Source of the DNA: Bacillota bacterium
GTDB lineage: Bacteria > Bacillota > Clostridia > Lachnospirales > Lachnospiraceae
DNA: 64,000 bases
Assembly: GCA_023390555.1 (NCBI GenBank)
Contig: JAEWCQ010000028.1
Location: forward strand, 28,424 to 92,423
Direction: 5' to 3'
Part shown: positions 52,702-59,953 of the stretch, one piece after another
Layout: each line of letters begins with the position of its first letter
Position numbering within the stretch: the first letter of the stretch is position 1
Position numbers and translations under genes: made by a program
The notes under the pieces: generated by a model
Database searches by the model: none
What the model saw: the letters and a program-made list of their open reading frames with translations, nothing else
Told to the model about the DNA's origin: nothing

Positions 52702-55119
52702 ATGAGCAACACATACAATCCAAAGGCCATAGAGAAAAAATGGCAGAAAATCTGGGATGATGAAAAAGCATTTGAAGTGGGGACAGATTACAGCAAACCA
52801 AAATTTTATGCATTGGTAGAATTCCCGTATCCATCCGGACAGGGTCTTCACGTGGGTCATCCAAGGCCATATACCGCATTGGATATCGTTGCAAGAAAAA
52901 GAAGAATGCAGGGGTATAATGTGTTATATCCGATGGGCTGGGATGCATTTGGTCTGCCTACGGAAAATTATGCGATAAAAAATAAAATTCATCCGAAGAT
53001 TGTCACAAAGAATAATGTTGCAAGATTTAAGGAACAGTTAAAATCGCTGGGCTATTCGTTTGACTGGGACAGAGAAATCAATACGACGGACCCGAATTAT
53101 TACAAATGGACACAGTGGATCTTTCTGAAGCTGTTTCGAGAGGGACTTGCCTATAAAAAGGAAATGCCGATCAACTGGTGTACCTCCTGTAAAGTAGGTC
53201 TTGCAAATGAAGAAGTGGTAAACGGTGTCTGCGAACGGTGCGGTTCTCCGGTTGTCCGTAAGGTAAAAAGTGAATGGATGCTTAAGATTACGGAATATGC
53301 GGATAAATTGATTGATGGATTAAATGATGTTGATTACATTGAACGTGTCAAAGTATCCCAGAAAAACTGGATTGGCAGATCCATGGGTGCGGAAGTGGAT
53401 TTTTCTATTCAGGGAAAAGAGGAGAAGCTTCGCGTTTATACAACACGATGTGATACTCTATTTGGTGCGACTTACATGGTTGTTTCTCCGGAACATCCGA
53501 TCATTGACAAATATCAGGCAGAGTTGAAAAATTGGGAAGAAATTTCCGCTTACCGGGAAGAAGCCGCAAAAAAATCGGATTTTGAGCGTGCGGAACTTGC
53601 AAAGGACAAGACAGGTGTGCTGTTAGACGGACTCACAGCAGTCAATCCGGTCAACGGCAAGGAGATTCCAATCTGGATTTCCGACTATGTTCTGATGTCC
53701 TATGGAACCGGTGCAATCATGGCAGTTCCGGCACATGATGAGCGGGACTGGGAATTTGCAAAGAAGTTTCAACTTCCTTTGATACAGGTTGTTGCAAAAA
53801 ACGGAGAAGAAGTGGATATTCAGGAAGCGGCGTTTACAGATGTTGCGACAGGTGTTCTGATTCATTCCGATTTCCTGAACGGACTGGAAGTAAAAGACGC
53901 AAAGGCAAAGATGATCGCGTATTTGGAAGAGAACGGGATTGGAACAGCCAAGACAAATTATAAATTAAGAGACTGGGTATTTTCCAGACAGCGTTATTGG
54001 GGTGAGCCAATTCCGATTGTAGAATGTGAGAAGTGCGGTTTCGTACCACTGGATGAGAGTGAACTTCCGCTGATGCTGCCTGAAGTAGACAGTTATATGC
54101 CGACCGATAATGGGGAATCACCGCTTGCGGCCATAACAGATTGGGTGAATGTAACCTGTCCTTGCTGCGGTGGACCTGCAAAGAGAGAAACAGATACCAT
54201 GCCGCAGTGGGCCGGATCTTCCTGGTATTTCTTGCGATACTGTGATCCGACAAATGAAGAGGCGCTGGCAAGCCCGGAGGCTTTAAAGTACTGGATGCCA
54301 GTTGACTGGTACAATGGAGGAATGGAACATACTACACTGCATCTGCTCTATTCGAGATTCTGGCATAAATTTCTTTTTGACGAGGGTGTCGTTCCTTGCC
54401 CGGAACCGTACCAGAAGAGAACCTCTCATGGAATGATCCTGGGAGAAAACGGCGAGAAAATGTCAAAAAGCAGAGGAAACGTAGTAAATCCGGATGATAT
54501 TGTTCAGGAATACGGTGCAGATACCTTAAGGACTTATGAAATGTTTATCGGAGCGTTTGATCTGAGTGCTTCCTGGTCGGAAGATGGTGTGAAGGGATGC
54601 CGTCGCTTCCTGGATCGTGTATGGAAACTGCAGGATATGGTAACCGATGAAGACAAGTATTCGGCCGGACTCGAGACGGAAGTACACCAGACGATCAAAA
54701 AAGTCAGCAGTGATTTTGAGGCAATGAAATTCAATACAGCAATTGCTGCGATGATGACACTGGTCAATGAGTTTTATAAGGCAGGGAAAGTGACAAAGGC
54801 AGAGCTTTCCGCGCTTCTGTTACTGCTGAATCCGGTTGCTCCGCATATGACAGAAGAAATGTGGGAGATGATCGGCAACAGCGGGAAACTCTATGAAACC
54901 GGCTGGCCGACGTTTGAAGAAGCCAAAACAGTAAGGAGTGAGATCGAAATTGCTGTTCAGGTCAACGGAAAGACAAGAGCAACGATTACTGTCAATAAGG
55001 ATATTGCAAAGGATGAGGCAATTGCACTTGGAAAAGCAGCCCTTGGTGAGAAACTGACCGGAACTGTAATAAAAGAAATCTATGTTCCGGGAAGAATTAT
55101 CAATCTTGTCGCAAAATAA
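52702..55119 (+). CDS. leuS: Leucyl-tRNA synthetase
   Basis: Class I synthetase, 805 residues. The HIGH motif is HVGH in GQGLHVGHPRPYTALD (about residues 48-63), KMSKS is in GEKMSKSRGN (about 576-585). A CP1 editing domain (about 220-415) contains the T-rich VYTTRCDTLFGATY, and Zn-binding-like cysteine pairs are seen at CTSCKVG/CERCG (about 159-180) and CEKCGF/CPCCG (about 443-495). The start is preceded by AAGGAG. No T-box core is present upstream, unlike pheST, but the gene sits behind a terminator. Confidence 0.97.
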   Translation: MSNTYNPKAIEKKWQKIWDDEKAFEVGTDYSKPKFYALVEFPYPSGQGLHVGHPRPYTALDIVARKRRMQGYNVLYPMGWDAFGLPTENYAIKNKIHPKIVTKNNVARFKEQLKSLGYSFDWDREINTTDPNYYKWTQWIFLKLFREGLAYKKEMPINWCTSCKVGLANEEVVNGVCERCGSPVVRKVKSEWMLKITEYADKLIDGLNDVDYIERVKVSQKNWIGRSMGAEVDFSIQGKEEKLRVYTTRCDTLFGATYMVVSPEHPIIDKYQAELKNWEEISAYREEAAKKSDFERAELAKDKTGVLLDGLTAVNPVNGKEIPIWISDYVLMSYGTGAIMAVPAHDERDWEFAKKFQLPLIQVVAKNGEEVDIQEAAFTDVATGVLIHSDFLNGLEVKDAKAKMIAYLEENGIGTAKTNYKLRDWVFSRQRYWGEPIPIVECEKCGFVPLDESELPLMLPEVDSYMPTDNGESPLAAITDWVNVTCPCCGGPAKRETDTMPQWAGSSWYFLRYCDPTNEEALASPEALKYWMPVDWYNGGMEHTTLHLLYSRFWHKFLFDEGVVPCPEPYQKRTSHGMILGENGEKMSKSRGNVVNPDDIVQEYGADTLRTYEMFIGAFDLSASWSEDGVKGCRRFLDRVWKLQDMVTDEDKYSAGLETEVHQTIKKVSSDFEAMKFNTAIAAMMTLVNEFYKAGKVTKAELSALLLLLNPVAPHMTEEMWEMIGNSGKLYETGWPTFEEAKTVRSEIEIAVQVNGKTRATITVNKDIAKDEAIALGKAALGEKLTGTVIKEIYVPGRIINLVAK

Positions 55120-55188
55120 GAATTAAATGTTATTAATTCCTAGGAAGCGAATTTTTGTACTTAATAATAAAGGATTTTCTAGGAAATG

Positions 55189-55224
55189 AAAAAACGGCGT
55201 AAACAGATCTCGGATCTGTCCACG
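55189..55224. terminator. Bidirectional terminator between leuS and the small-protein genes
   Basis: AAAAAACGGCGT with ACGCCGTTTTTT, extended by inner ACAGATC/GATCTGT arms. It works for both convergent transcripts. Confidence 0.9.
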
Positions 55225-55233
55225 CCGTTTTTT

Positions 55234-55518
55234 TCACTTTTTTTTACGCATTGTTCGCATCAACATCATGATCTGGTCTGTTTTTTGCTGTTCCTGCGGA
55301 GACATATTCTGTTTCAAAAGTTCGATGAGAATATCGGTTTCATCGGGTGTAAATTCCACACCCTTATTTTTGGCGGTATTTGCGGCTCCCATAAGGACTG
55401 AGGCCATCTGTTTGGCATCCCCGGAAGGATTTTTGGATGCAAAGTCCATCAAAAAACTGAGTTTTTCTGCATCCATATTCTTAAGATTTGGGTTATTTTT
55501 TAAAAAATCGAGATTCAT
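55234..55518 (-). CDS. Small helical protein of unknown function
   Basis: A 94-residue protein I do not recognise. It is mostly predicted alpha helix, with a segment rich in Met and Ala (KQMASVLMGAANTA) and a basic end (MRTMRKKK). The start ATG follows AAAGGA. It ends just before a bidirectional terminator and lies 44 bases downstream of another small helical-protein gene, probably in the same operon. The pair has no signal peptide or membrane segment. Confidence 0.6.
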   Translation of the reverse strand: MNLDFLKNNPNLKNMDAEKLSFLMDFASKNPSGDAKQMASVLMGAANTAKNKGVEFTPDETDILIELLKQNMSPQEQQKTDQIMMLMRTMRKKK

Positions 55519-55562
55519 AATTTTCCTTTCTTTTTTGTATGAAAAAAAATCTTTTTTATTTT

Positions 55563-55892
55563 TTAAGAGAATAGCACTTCATATGCGGAGAACATCTGAA
55601 ACATATTGATAATCATATCAATATTCTCCTTTTCTTTATCGGTGCATACGTCGCTGAGGTCGGACAGCATCTGGAGTGCTCTGTCGGATTCATCTTTGAT
55701 TTCACACATCGAGATGGAGGGCGTTGATGTGGAGAAAACCTGGGCCGTTTTCTGAAGTTCCATATATTTGATTAATACAGCAAGTGTTTTTTGCTGGTTC
55801 CACTCCATATATGGAAGAATTGTTTTCATAATCTGTAATTCATGACTCTGCAGTTGCGTGTCAAATGAGGTAGGTTTGTATTCATTGTCCAT
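55563..55892 (-). CDS. Small helical protein of unknown function
   Basis: A 109-residue soluble protein, helix-rich, that I cannot assign. It includes ILPYMEWNQQKTLAVLIKYME and an acidic middle (EIKDESDRALQMLSDLSD), and ends with a hydrophobic helix (MIINMFQMFSAYEVLF). The ribosome-binding site is weak (AAGG). It is the first gene of a likely two-gene unit with 55234-55518, which it resembles in size and helix content but not clearly in sequence. Confidence 0.6.
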   Translation of the reverse strand: MDNEYKPTSFDTQLQSHELQIMKTILPYMEWNQQKTLAVLIKYMELQKTAQVFSTSTPSISMCEIKDESDRALQMLSDLSDVCTDKEKENIDMIINMFQMFSAYEVLFS

Positions 55893-56024
55893 GTTAAAGT
55901 ACCTTTTTTTTTACAATATGAGAAGAACCAGAAAAGTATTACACATATCCAAGGTATTGCATAAAATACAATGTGGAGGATGTGGAGAAGTTATTTATAA
56001 ATAGAGATAGAGAGGATATTTAAT

Positions 56025-56177
56025 ATGGGTAGACTAATCGTGAATGGTAATCAGGTATATGAAATTGATGAAGAATGTATAAAACGCAAAAAGCAGCGGC
56101 AAACAGACGATTCAAATCAAAACACGGGAGACGATCGAAATCAGAAAAACAAACAGAATAAAAACACTCCGAAATAA
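56025..56177 (+). CDS. 50-residue hydrophilic microprotein
   Basis: ATG 56025 follows AGAGAGG at good spacing and opens 50 codons ending in TAA. The protein begins MGRLIVNGNQVYEIDEECIK and the rest is almost entirely Asn, Gln, Lys, Asp and Arg, ending NKNTPK. A bidirectional hairpin terminator lies 14 bases after the stop. A good ribosome-binding site and its own terminator make it a likely gene rather than a chance frame. The ordered part seems to be the first 20 residues with a disordered basic tail. Its function is unknown. Confidence 0.6.
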   Translation: MGRLIVNGNQVYEIDEECIKRKKQRQTDDSNQNTGDDRNQKNKQNKNTPK

Positions 56178-56190
56178 ATATACGGAAATA

Positions 56191-56222
56191 AAAAAGCTGC
56201 CGCTTATGCGACAGCTTTTTTT
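56191..56222. terminator. Bidirectional terminator between two microprotein genes
   Basis: AAAAAGCTG-C-CGC with GCG-A-CAGCTTTTT, one mismatch, T-rich on both strands. Confidence 0.8.
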
Positions 56223-56233
56223 GGGAATACAGC

Positions 56234-56440
56234 TTAGCAACCGAAGCCAAATCCACTGTTGTTTCCACCGCAGCAGCATAATAAGAGGATGATCAAAAGA
56301 CAGCCGTTATCGTTACCAAAGCCGCCTCCAAATCCATTCCCATTACCGCAGCAGCATAACAGAATGATGATCCAAATGATTGAACCACATCCGTTATTAC
56401 CATCATTACATCCACAATTCGTAGCTGCTAAATCACTCAT
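56234..56440 (-). CDS. Glycine/cysteine-rich hydrophobic microprotein (chorion-class HCB-like)
   Basis: A 68-residue protein starting at 56440 behind GGAGG. It has two similar halves, each with Cys/Gly turns around an oily core: CGSIIWIIILLCCCGN and GCLLIILLLCCCGG, joined by GNGFGGGFGNDN. Similar Lachnospiraceae proteins carry the odd label chorion class high-cysteine protein. Each core could span or lie in a membrane, and the CCC clusters could bind metal or form disulfides. The function is unknown; a spore or envelope role is only a guess. Confidence 0.7.
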   Translation of the reverse strand: MSDLAATNCGCNDGNNGCGSIIWIIILLCCCGNGNGFGGGFGNDNGCLLIILLLCCCGGNNSGFGFGC

Positions 56441-56559
56441 TTTAATTCCTCCAGAATTTTTCTTACACTCCATCTTATGATGTGTCAATTAATGTGTTAC
56501 AGATTCTGAAAAAAATTTAAAAAAGTTTTTAGAAAAATTCAGGAAACTGGAAGAGCGGG

Positions 56560-56589
56560 TTGACAAATACATGTATTATTGTATACAAT
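56560..56589 (+). promoter_or_regulatory. Promoter and GntR-type operator of the citrate/isocitrate operon
   Basis: TTGACA (56560-56565), an 18-base spacer and TACAAT (56584-56589). Two perfect 12-base palindromes abut exactly: AATACATGTATT (56566-56577, the spacer) and ATTGTATACAAT (56578-56589, covering the -10). The second fits the TNGTNNNACNA-like pattern bound by FCD-type GntR regulators, and such a regulator is the second gene of this operon. Confidence 0.65.
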
Positions 56590-56647
56590 TATTCAATGTT
56601 AGAAAAATGTCTATTGATTTCGATAGATTGTCAGGAGGACGTCGATC

Positions 56648-58030
56648 ATGAAAGAAGTTATAATGAACGGAAAAACAAATCTGTTGCAGCTGGAAGAGCA
56701 TTTTTATCAGCTTGCGGATGTAAAAGAACCAAATGTATTTCGGAATCTGTTTCCCTATGAAGAGATCCCGAAAATTGCATTTAATGATAGGATTGTACCT
56801 CACAATATGCCGGAAGAAATCTGGATTACGGATACGACCTTCCGGGACGGACAGCAGTCGAGAGCACCTTATACCACGGATCAGATTGTAACAATTTATG
56901 ATTATCTGCATAAACTCGGCGGACCGAATGGCAAGATCCGCCAAAGTGAATTCTTTTTATACAGTAAAAAGGACAGAGATGCCGTGTACAAATGTCTGGA
57001 ACGTGGTTATCAGTTTCCGGAGGTGACGAGTTGGATCCGCGCAAGCAAACAGGACTTTCAGCTCGTCAAAGAAATCGGACTCCGTGAAACCGGTATTCTT
57101 GTGAGCTGTTCCGATTATCATATTTTTTATAAAATGAAGATGACGCGTAAAGAAGTGATGAACCTTTATCTGAGTGTCATCCGTGAATGTCTGGAAACGG
57201 GTATCAGTCCAAGATGTCATCTGGAGGATATCACACGTTCCGATATTTACGGTTTTGTCATTCCGTTCTGTCTGGAACTGATGAAATTGATGGAGGAATA
57301 TAAGATTCCGATTAAAATTCGAGCTTGTGATACAATGGGGTATGGCGTAAACTTTCCGGGTGCTGTGATTCCAAGAAGCGTTCCCGGAATTATTTATGGT
57401 CTTACCACACATGCCGGCGTTCCTTCGGAAATGATCGAATGGCATGGACATAACGATTTCTATAAAGCGGTCAACAATTCTACGACAGCCTGGCTCTATG
57501 GGGCCTGCGGCGTAAACTGTTCTCTGTTTGGAATCGGAGAGCGGACCGGGAATACGCCGCTGGAGGCTATGGTGTTTGAGTATGCACAGTTAAAAGGCAC
57601 GCTGGACGGAATGGATACTACGGTAATTACGGAGCTGGCAGAGTATTTTGAACGGGAGCTTGGCTATGTGCAGCCTCTGCAGACTCCGTTTGTCGGAAAG
57701 AATTTTAATGTGACAAAAGCGGGGATTCATGCGGATGGACTTCTGAAAAACGAAGAAATCTACAATATTTTTGATACTGAGAAATTCTTGAACAGGCCGC
57801 CGCTTGTATCGGTTTCCAATACGTCCGGTATGGCAGGAATCGCACATTGGGTCAATACATACTATCACCTGGAAAGGGATAAATGGGTTGACAAAAACTC
57901 AGAACTTGTTAAGATGTTGAAGGAATGGGTTGACGGACAGTACGACGATGGGCGTGTAACCGTTCTGACAGATAATGAACTGGTTGCTCAGATTACCGAA
58001 TGTTGTAAAAAACTCAATATTGTATTGTAA
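56648..58030 (+). CDS. Re-citrate synthase-like protein (isopropylmalate/homocitrate synthase family)
   Basis: A DRE-TIM metallolyase of 460 residues. DTTFRDGQQSRAPYT (about 59-73) is the family metal/substrate motif and WHGHNDFYKAVN holds the HxH metal ligands. It lacks the C-terminal LeuA regulatory domain of true 2-isopropylmalate synthase and has an unusual N-terminal extension with NVFRNLFPYEEIPKI, matching proteins such as the C. kluyveri Re-face citrate synthase as I recall it. Context agrees: an icd gene is in the same operon while no leu gene is near. It would therefore make citrate from oxaloacetate and acetyl-CoA with Re stereochemistry. Homocitrate or isopropylmalate synthesis remains possible. 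Confidence 0.68.
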   Translation: MKEVIMNGKTNLLQLEEHFYQLADVKEPNVFRNLFPYEEIPKIAFNDRIVPHNMPEEIWITDTTFRDGQQSRAPYTTDQIVTIYDYLHKLGGPNGKIRQSEFFLYSKKDRDAVYKCLERGYQFPEVTSWIRASKQDFQLVKEIGLRETGILVSCSDYHIFYKMKMTRKEVMNLYLSVIRECLETGISPRCHLEDITRSDIYGFVIPFCLELMKLMEEYKIPIKIRACDTMGYGVNFPGAVIPRSVPGIIYGLTTHAGVPSEMIEWHGHNDFYKAVNNSTTAWLYGACGVNCSLFGIGERTGNTPLEAMVFEYAQLKGTLDGMDTTVITELAEYFERELGYVQPLQTPFVGKNFNVTKAGIHADGLLKNEEIYNIFDTEKFLNRPPLVSVSNTSGMAGIAHWVNTYYHLERDKWVDKNSELVKMLKEWVDGQYDDGRVTVLTDNELVAQITECCKKLNIVL

Positions 58031-58048
58031 AGAGCAGGAGGCTTCACT

Positions 58049-58711
58049 TTGAGCGAAGATAATTATTCTTTAAGTGGAAGAGTATTTCACAAAATAAGAG
58101 AAGATATCCTTTCTGGAAAGTATAAAAGAGATGAGACATTGAAGGAAAAGACAATCGGAGATGAACTCGGAGTCAGCCGTACCCCGGTAAGAGAGGCATT
58201 GCGCCAGCTTGAACTGGAGGGTCTTGTTACCATCATTCCAAACAAAGGTGCATCGGTGGTTGGGCTTTCCAAGGAAGATATCCGGGATATCTATGAGATC
58301 CGGGCGCGTCTGGAGGGGCTTTGCACAAAACGAGCCGCAAAGTATATCACTTCAAGGCAGATCGCTGAACTGGAAGAGAACATTTATCTCGTGGACTTTC
58401 ATTCCGGAAAGGGAAATTATGCCCAGGTTCTGGAGCTGGATAATAAGTTTCATGAGATTCTGTACGAGGCTTCGATGAGTAAGATGCTCAAACACGAGCT
58501 CTCTGCGTTTCATCATTATGTGGAACGTGTCCGTAAAATTACGCTTTCCATGCCGGTACGTATCGAAAAATCAAATGAGGAACACCGGATGATCGTAGAA
58601 GCTTTGAAAAATCATAATGAAAAAGAGGCAGAAACCCTGGCAACCACACATATGTTAAACACGATATCCAATATGGACAATTTTGGATGGGATAATTTAT
58701 TACAAAATTAA
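58049..58711 (+). CDS. GntR-family regulator, FCD (FadR) subfamily
   Basis: A 220-residue regulator starting at TTG 58049, 7 bases after CAGGAGG. The N-terminal winged helix (about 8-75) contains RVFHKIREDILSGKYKRDETL and LGVSRTPVREALRQLELEGLV. The all-helical FCD effector domain (about 85-215) has the usual Asp and three His positions (DNKFHEIL, FHHYVERV, EEHRMIVEAL, ATTHMLNTI). It sits between the Re-citrate-synthase-like gene and icd, so it most likely controls this operon; a matching palindrome overlaps the operon promoter. Confidence 0.92.
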   Translation: MSEDNYSLSGRVFHKIREDILSGKYKRDETLKEKTIGDELGVSRTPVREALRQLELEGLVTIIPNKGASVVGLSKEDIRDIYEIRARLEGLCTKRAAKYITSRQIAELEENIYLVDFHSGKGNYAQVLELDNKFHEILYEASMSKMLKHELSAFHHYVERVRKITLSMPVRIEKSNEEHRMIVEALKNHNEKEAETLATTHMLNTISNMDNFGWDNLLQN

Positions 58712-58725
58712 ATGGAGGACTGAAA

Positions 58726-59934
58726 ATGGACAAGATTAAAATGCGTACACCCCTGGTTGAAATGGACGGAGACGAAATGACCCGTATCCTGTGGAAGATA
58801 ATTAAGGATGAATTGTTAATTCCCTTCATTGATTTAAATACAGAGTATTATGACCTTGGTCTGGAGCACAGGAATGAAACGGATGATCAGGTGACGGTGG
58901 ATTCTGCCGAAGCCACAAAAAAATACGGAGTTGCGGTAAAGTGTGCCACGATCACACCGAATGCAGCAAGAATGACCGAATACAGCCTCAAAGAAATGTG
59001 GAAAAGCCCGAATGGAACCATTCGTGCAATGCTGGATGGAACTGTTTTTCGTGCACCTATCGTCGTAAAAGGAATTGAACCATGTGTGAAAAACTGGAAG
59101 AAACCGATTACAATTGCCCGTCACGCATATGGTGATGTCTATAAAGCATCCGAGATGAAGATTCCGGGACCTGGAAAATGTGAACTTGTGTACACCGCAG
59201 AAGATGGGACAGAGACGAGGGAGCTCATCCATAACTTCACCGGAGCAGGGGTGGTTCAGGGACAGCACAACCTCTGTGATTCGATTGAGAGTTTTGCAAG
59301 AAGCTGTTTTGGCTATGCGCTGGATACGAAACAGGATCTCTGGTTTGCGACCAAAGATACCATTTCCAAAAAATATGACCATACATTTAAAGATGTTTTT
59401 CAGGAAATCTTTGAAAAAGAGTTTGAAGGCAGATTTAAAGAGGCCGGGATCACGTATTTCTATACCCTGATTGATGATGCGGTAGCACGTGTCATGAAGG
59501 CAGAGGGCGGCTTTATCTGGGCATGTAAAAATTACGACGGTGACGTTATGAGTGATATGGTATCTTCTGCATTCGGTTCTCTTGCCATGATGACCTCCGT
59601 ACTGGTATCTCCAAACGGATATTATGAATACGAGGCTGCGCATGGAACCGTACAGCGCCATTACTATAAGCATTTAAAAGGCGAGGAAACATCCACGAAT
59701 TCAGTTGCAACTATCTTCGCATGGACCGGAGCACTCCGTAAACGCGGCGAACTGGATGAAAGCCAGGCACTCTGTGACTTTGCGGACAAACTGGAAAAGG
59801 CCTGCCTGAAAACAATTGAAGACGGCAGAATGACAAAGGATCTTGCGCTTATTACCACATGTCCGAATCCGATGGTGTTAAACAGCGAAAACTTTATAAA
59901 GGCAGTTCGGGAAGAACTGGAAGAAATGTTGTAA
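58726..59934 (+). CDS. icd: Isocitrate dehydrogenase (NADP, type II)
   Basis: Oxidative decarboxylation of isocitrate to 2-oxoglutarate. The 402-residue protein belongs to the eukaryote-like homodimeric subfamily: MDGDEMTRILWKIIKDELL near the start, WKSPNGTIRAMLDGTVFRAPI (substrate serines and arginines), FTGAGVVQGQHN, YDGDVMSDMVSSAFGSLAMM and EYEAAHGTVQRHYYKHLKGE. It follows gntR by 14 bases. With a citrate synthase first in the operon, only aconitase (not in the window) is missing for the citrate-to-2-oxoglutarate route to glutamate. Confidence 0.96.
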   Translation: MDKIKMRTPLVEMDGDEMTRILWKIIKDELLIPFIDLNTEYYDLGLEHRNETDDQVTVDSAEATKKYGVAVKCATITPNAARMTEYSLKEMWKSPNGTIRAMLDGTVFRAPIVVKGIEPCVKNWKKPITIARHAYGDVYKASEMKIPGPGKCELVYTAEDGTETRELIHNFTGAGVVQGQHNLCDSIESFARSCFGYALDTKQDLWFATKDTISKKYDHTFKDVFQEIFEKEFEGRFKEAGITYFYTLIDDAVARVMKAEGGFIWACKNYDGDVMSDMVSSAFGSLAMMTSVLVSPNGYYEYEAAHGTVQRHYYKHLKGEETSTNSVATIFAWTGALRKRGELDESQALCDFADKLEKACLKTIEDGRMTKDLALITTCPNPMVLNSENFIKAVREELEEML

Positions 59935-59953
59935 ACCGGCTTAGGAGGTCGTT

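Noticed and set aside
55137..55183. TTCCTAGGAA palindrome and a nearby TTTTCTAGGAAA after leuS
   Set aside because: Short, AT-flanked and downstream of a gene end with no promoter; a similar TTTTCCTAGAAAA after the ABC permease is also isolated. Probably chance.
56648..58030. 2-isopropylmalate synthase (leuA)
   Set aside because: It lacks the C-terminal regulatory domain and sits with gntR and icd, away from leuCD.
58834..59673. Long antisense frame (279 codons) opposite icd
   Set aside because: No ribosome-binding site, Cys/His/Arg-rich composition and complete overlap with an unmistakable icd gene mark it as a shadow.
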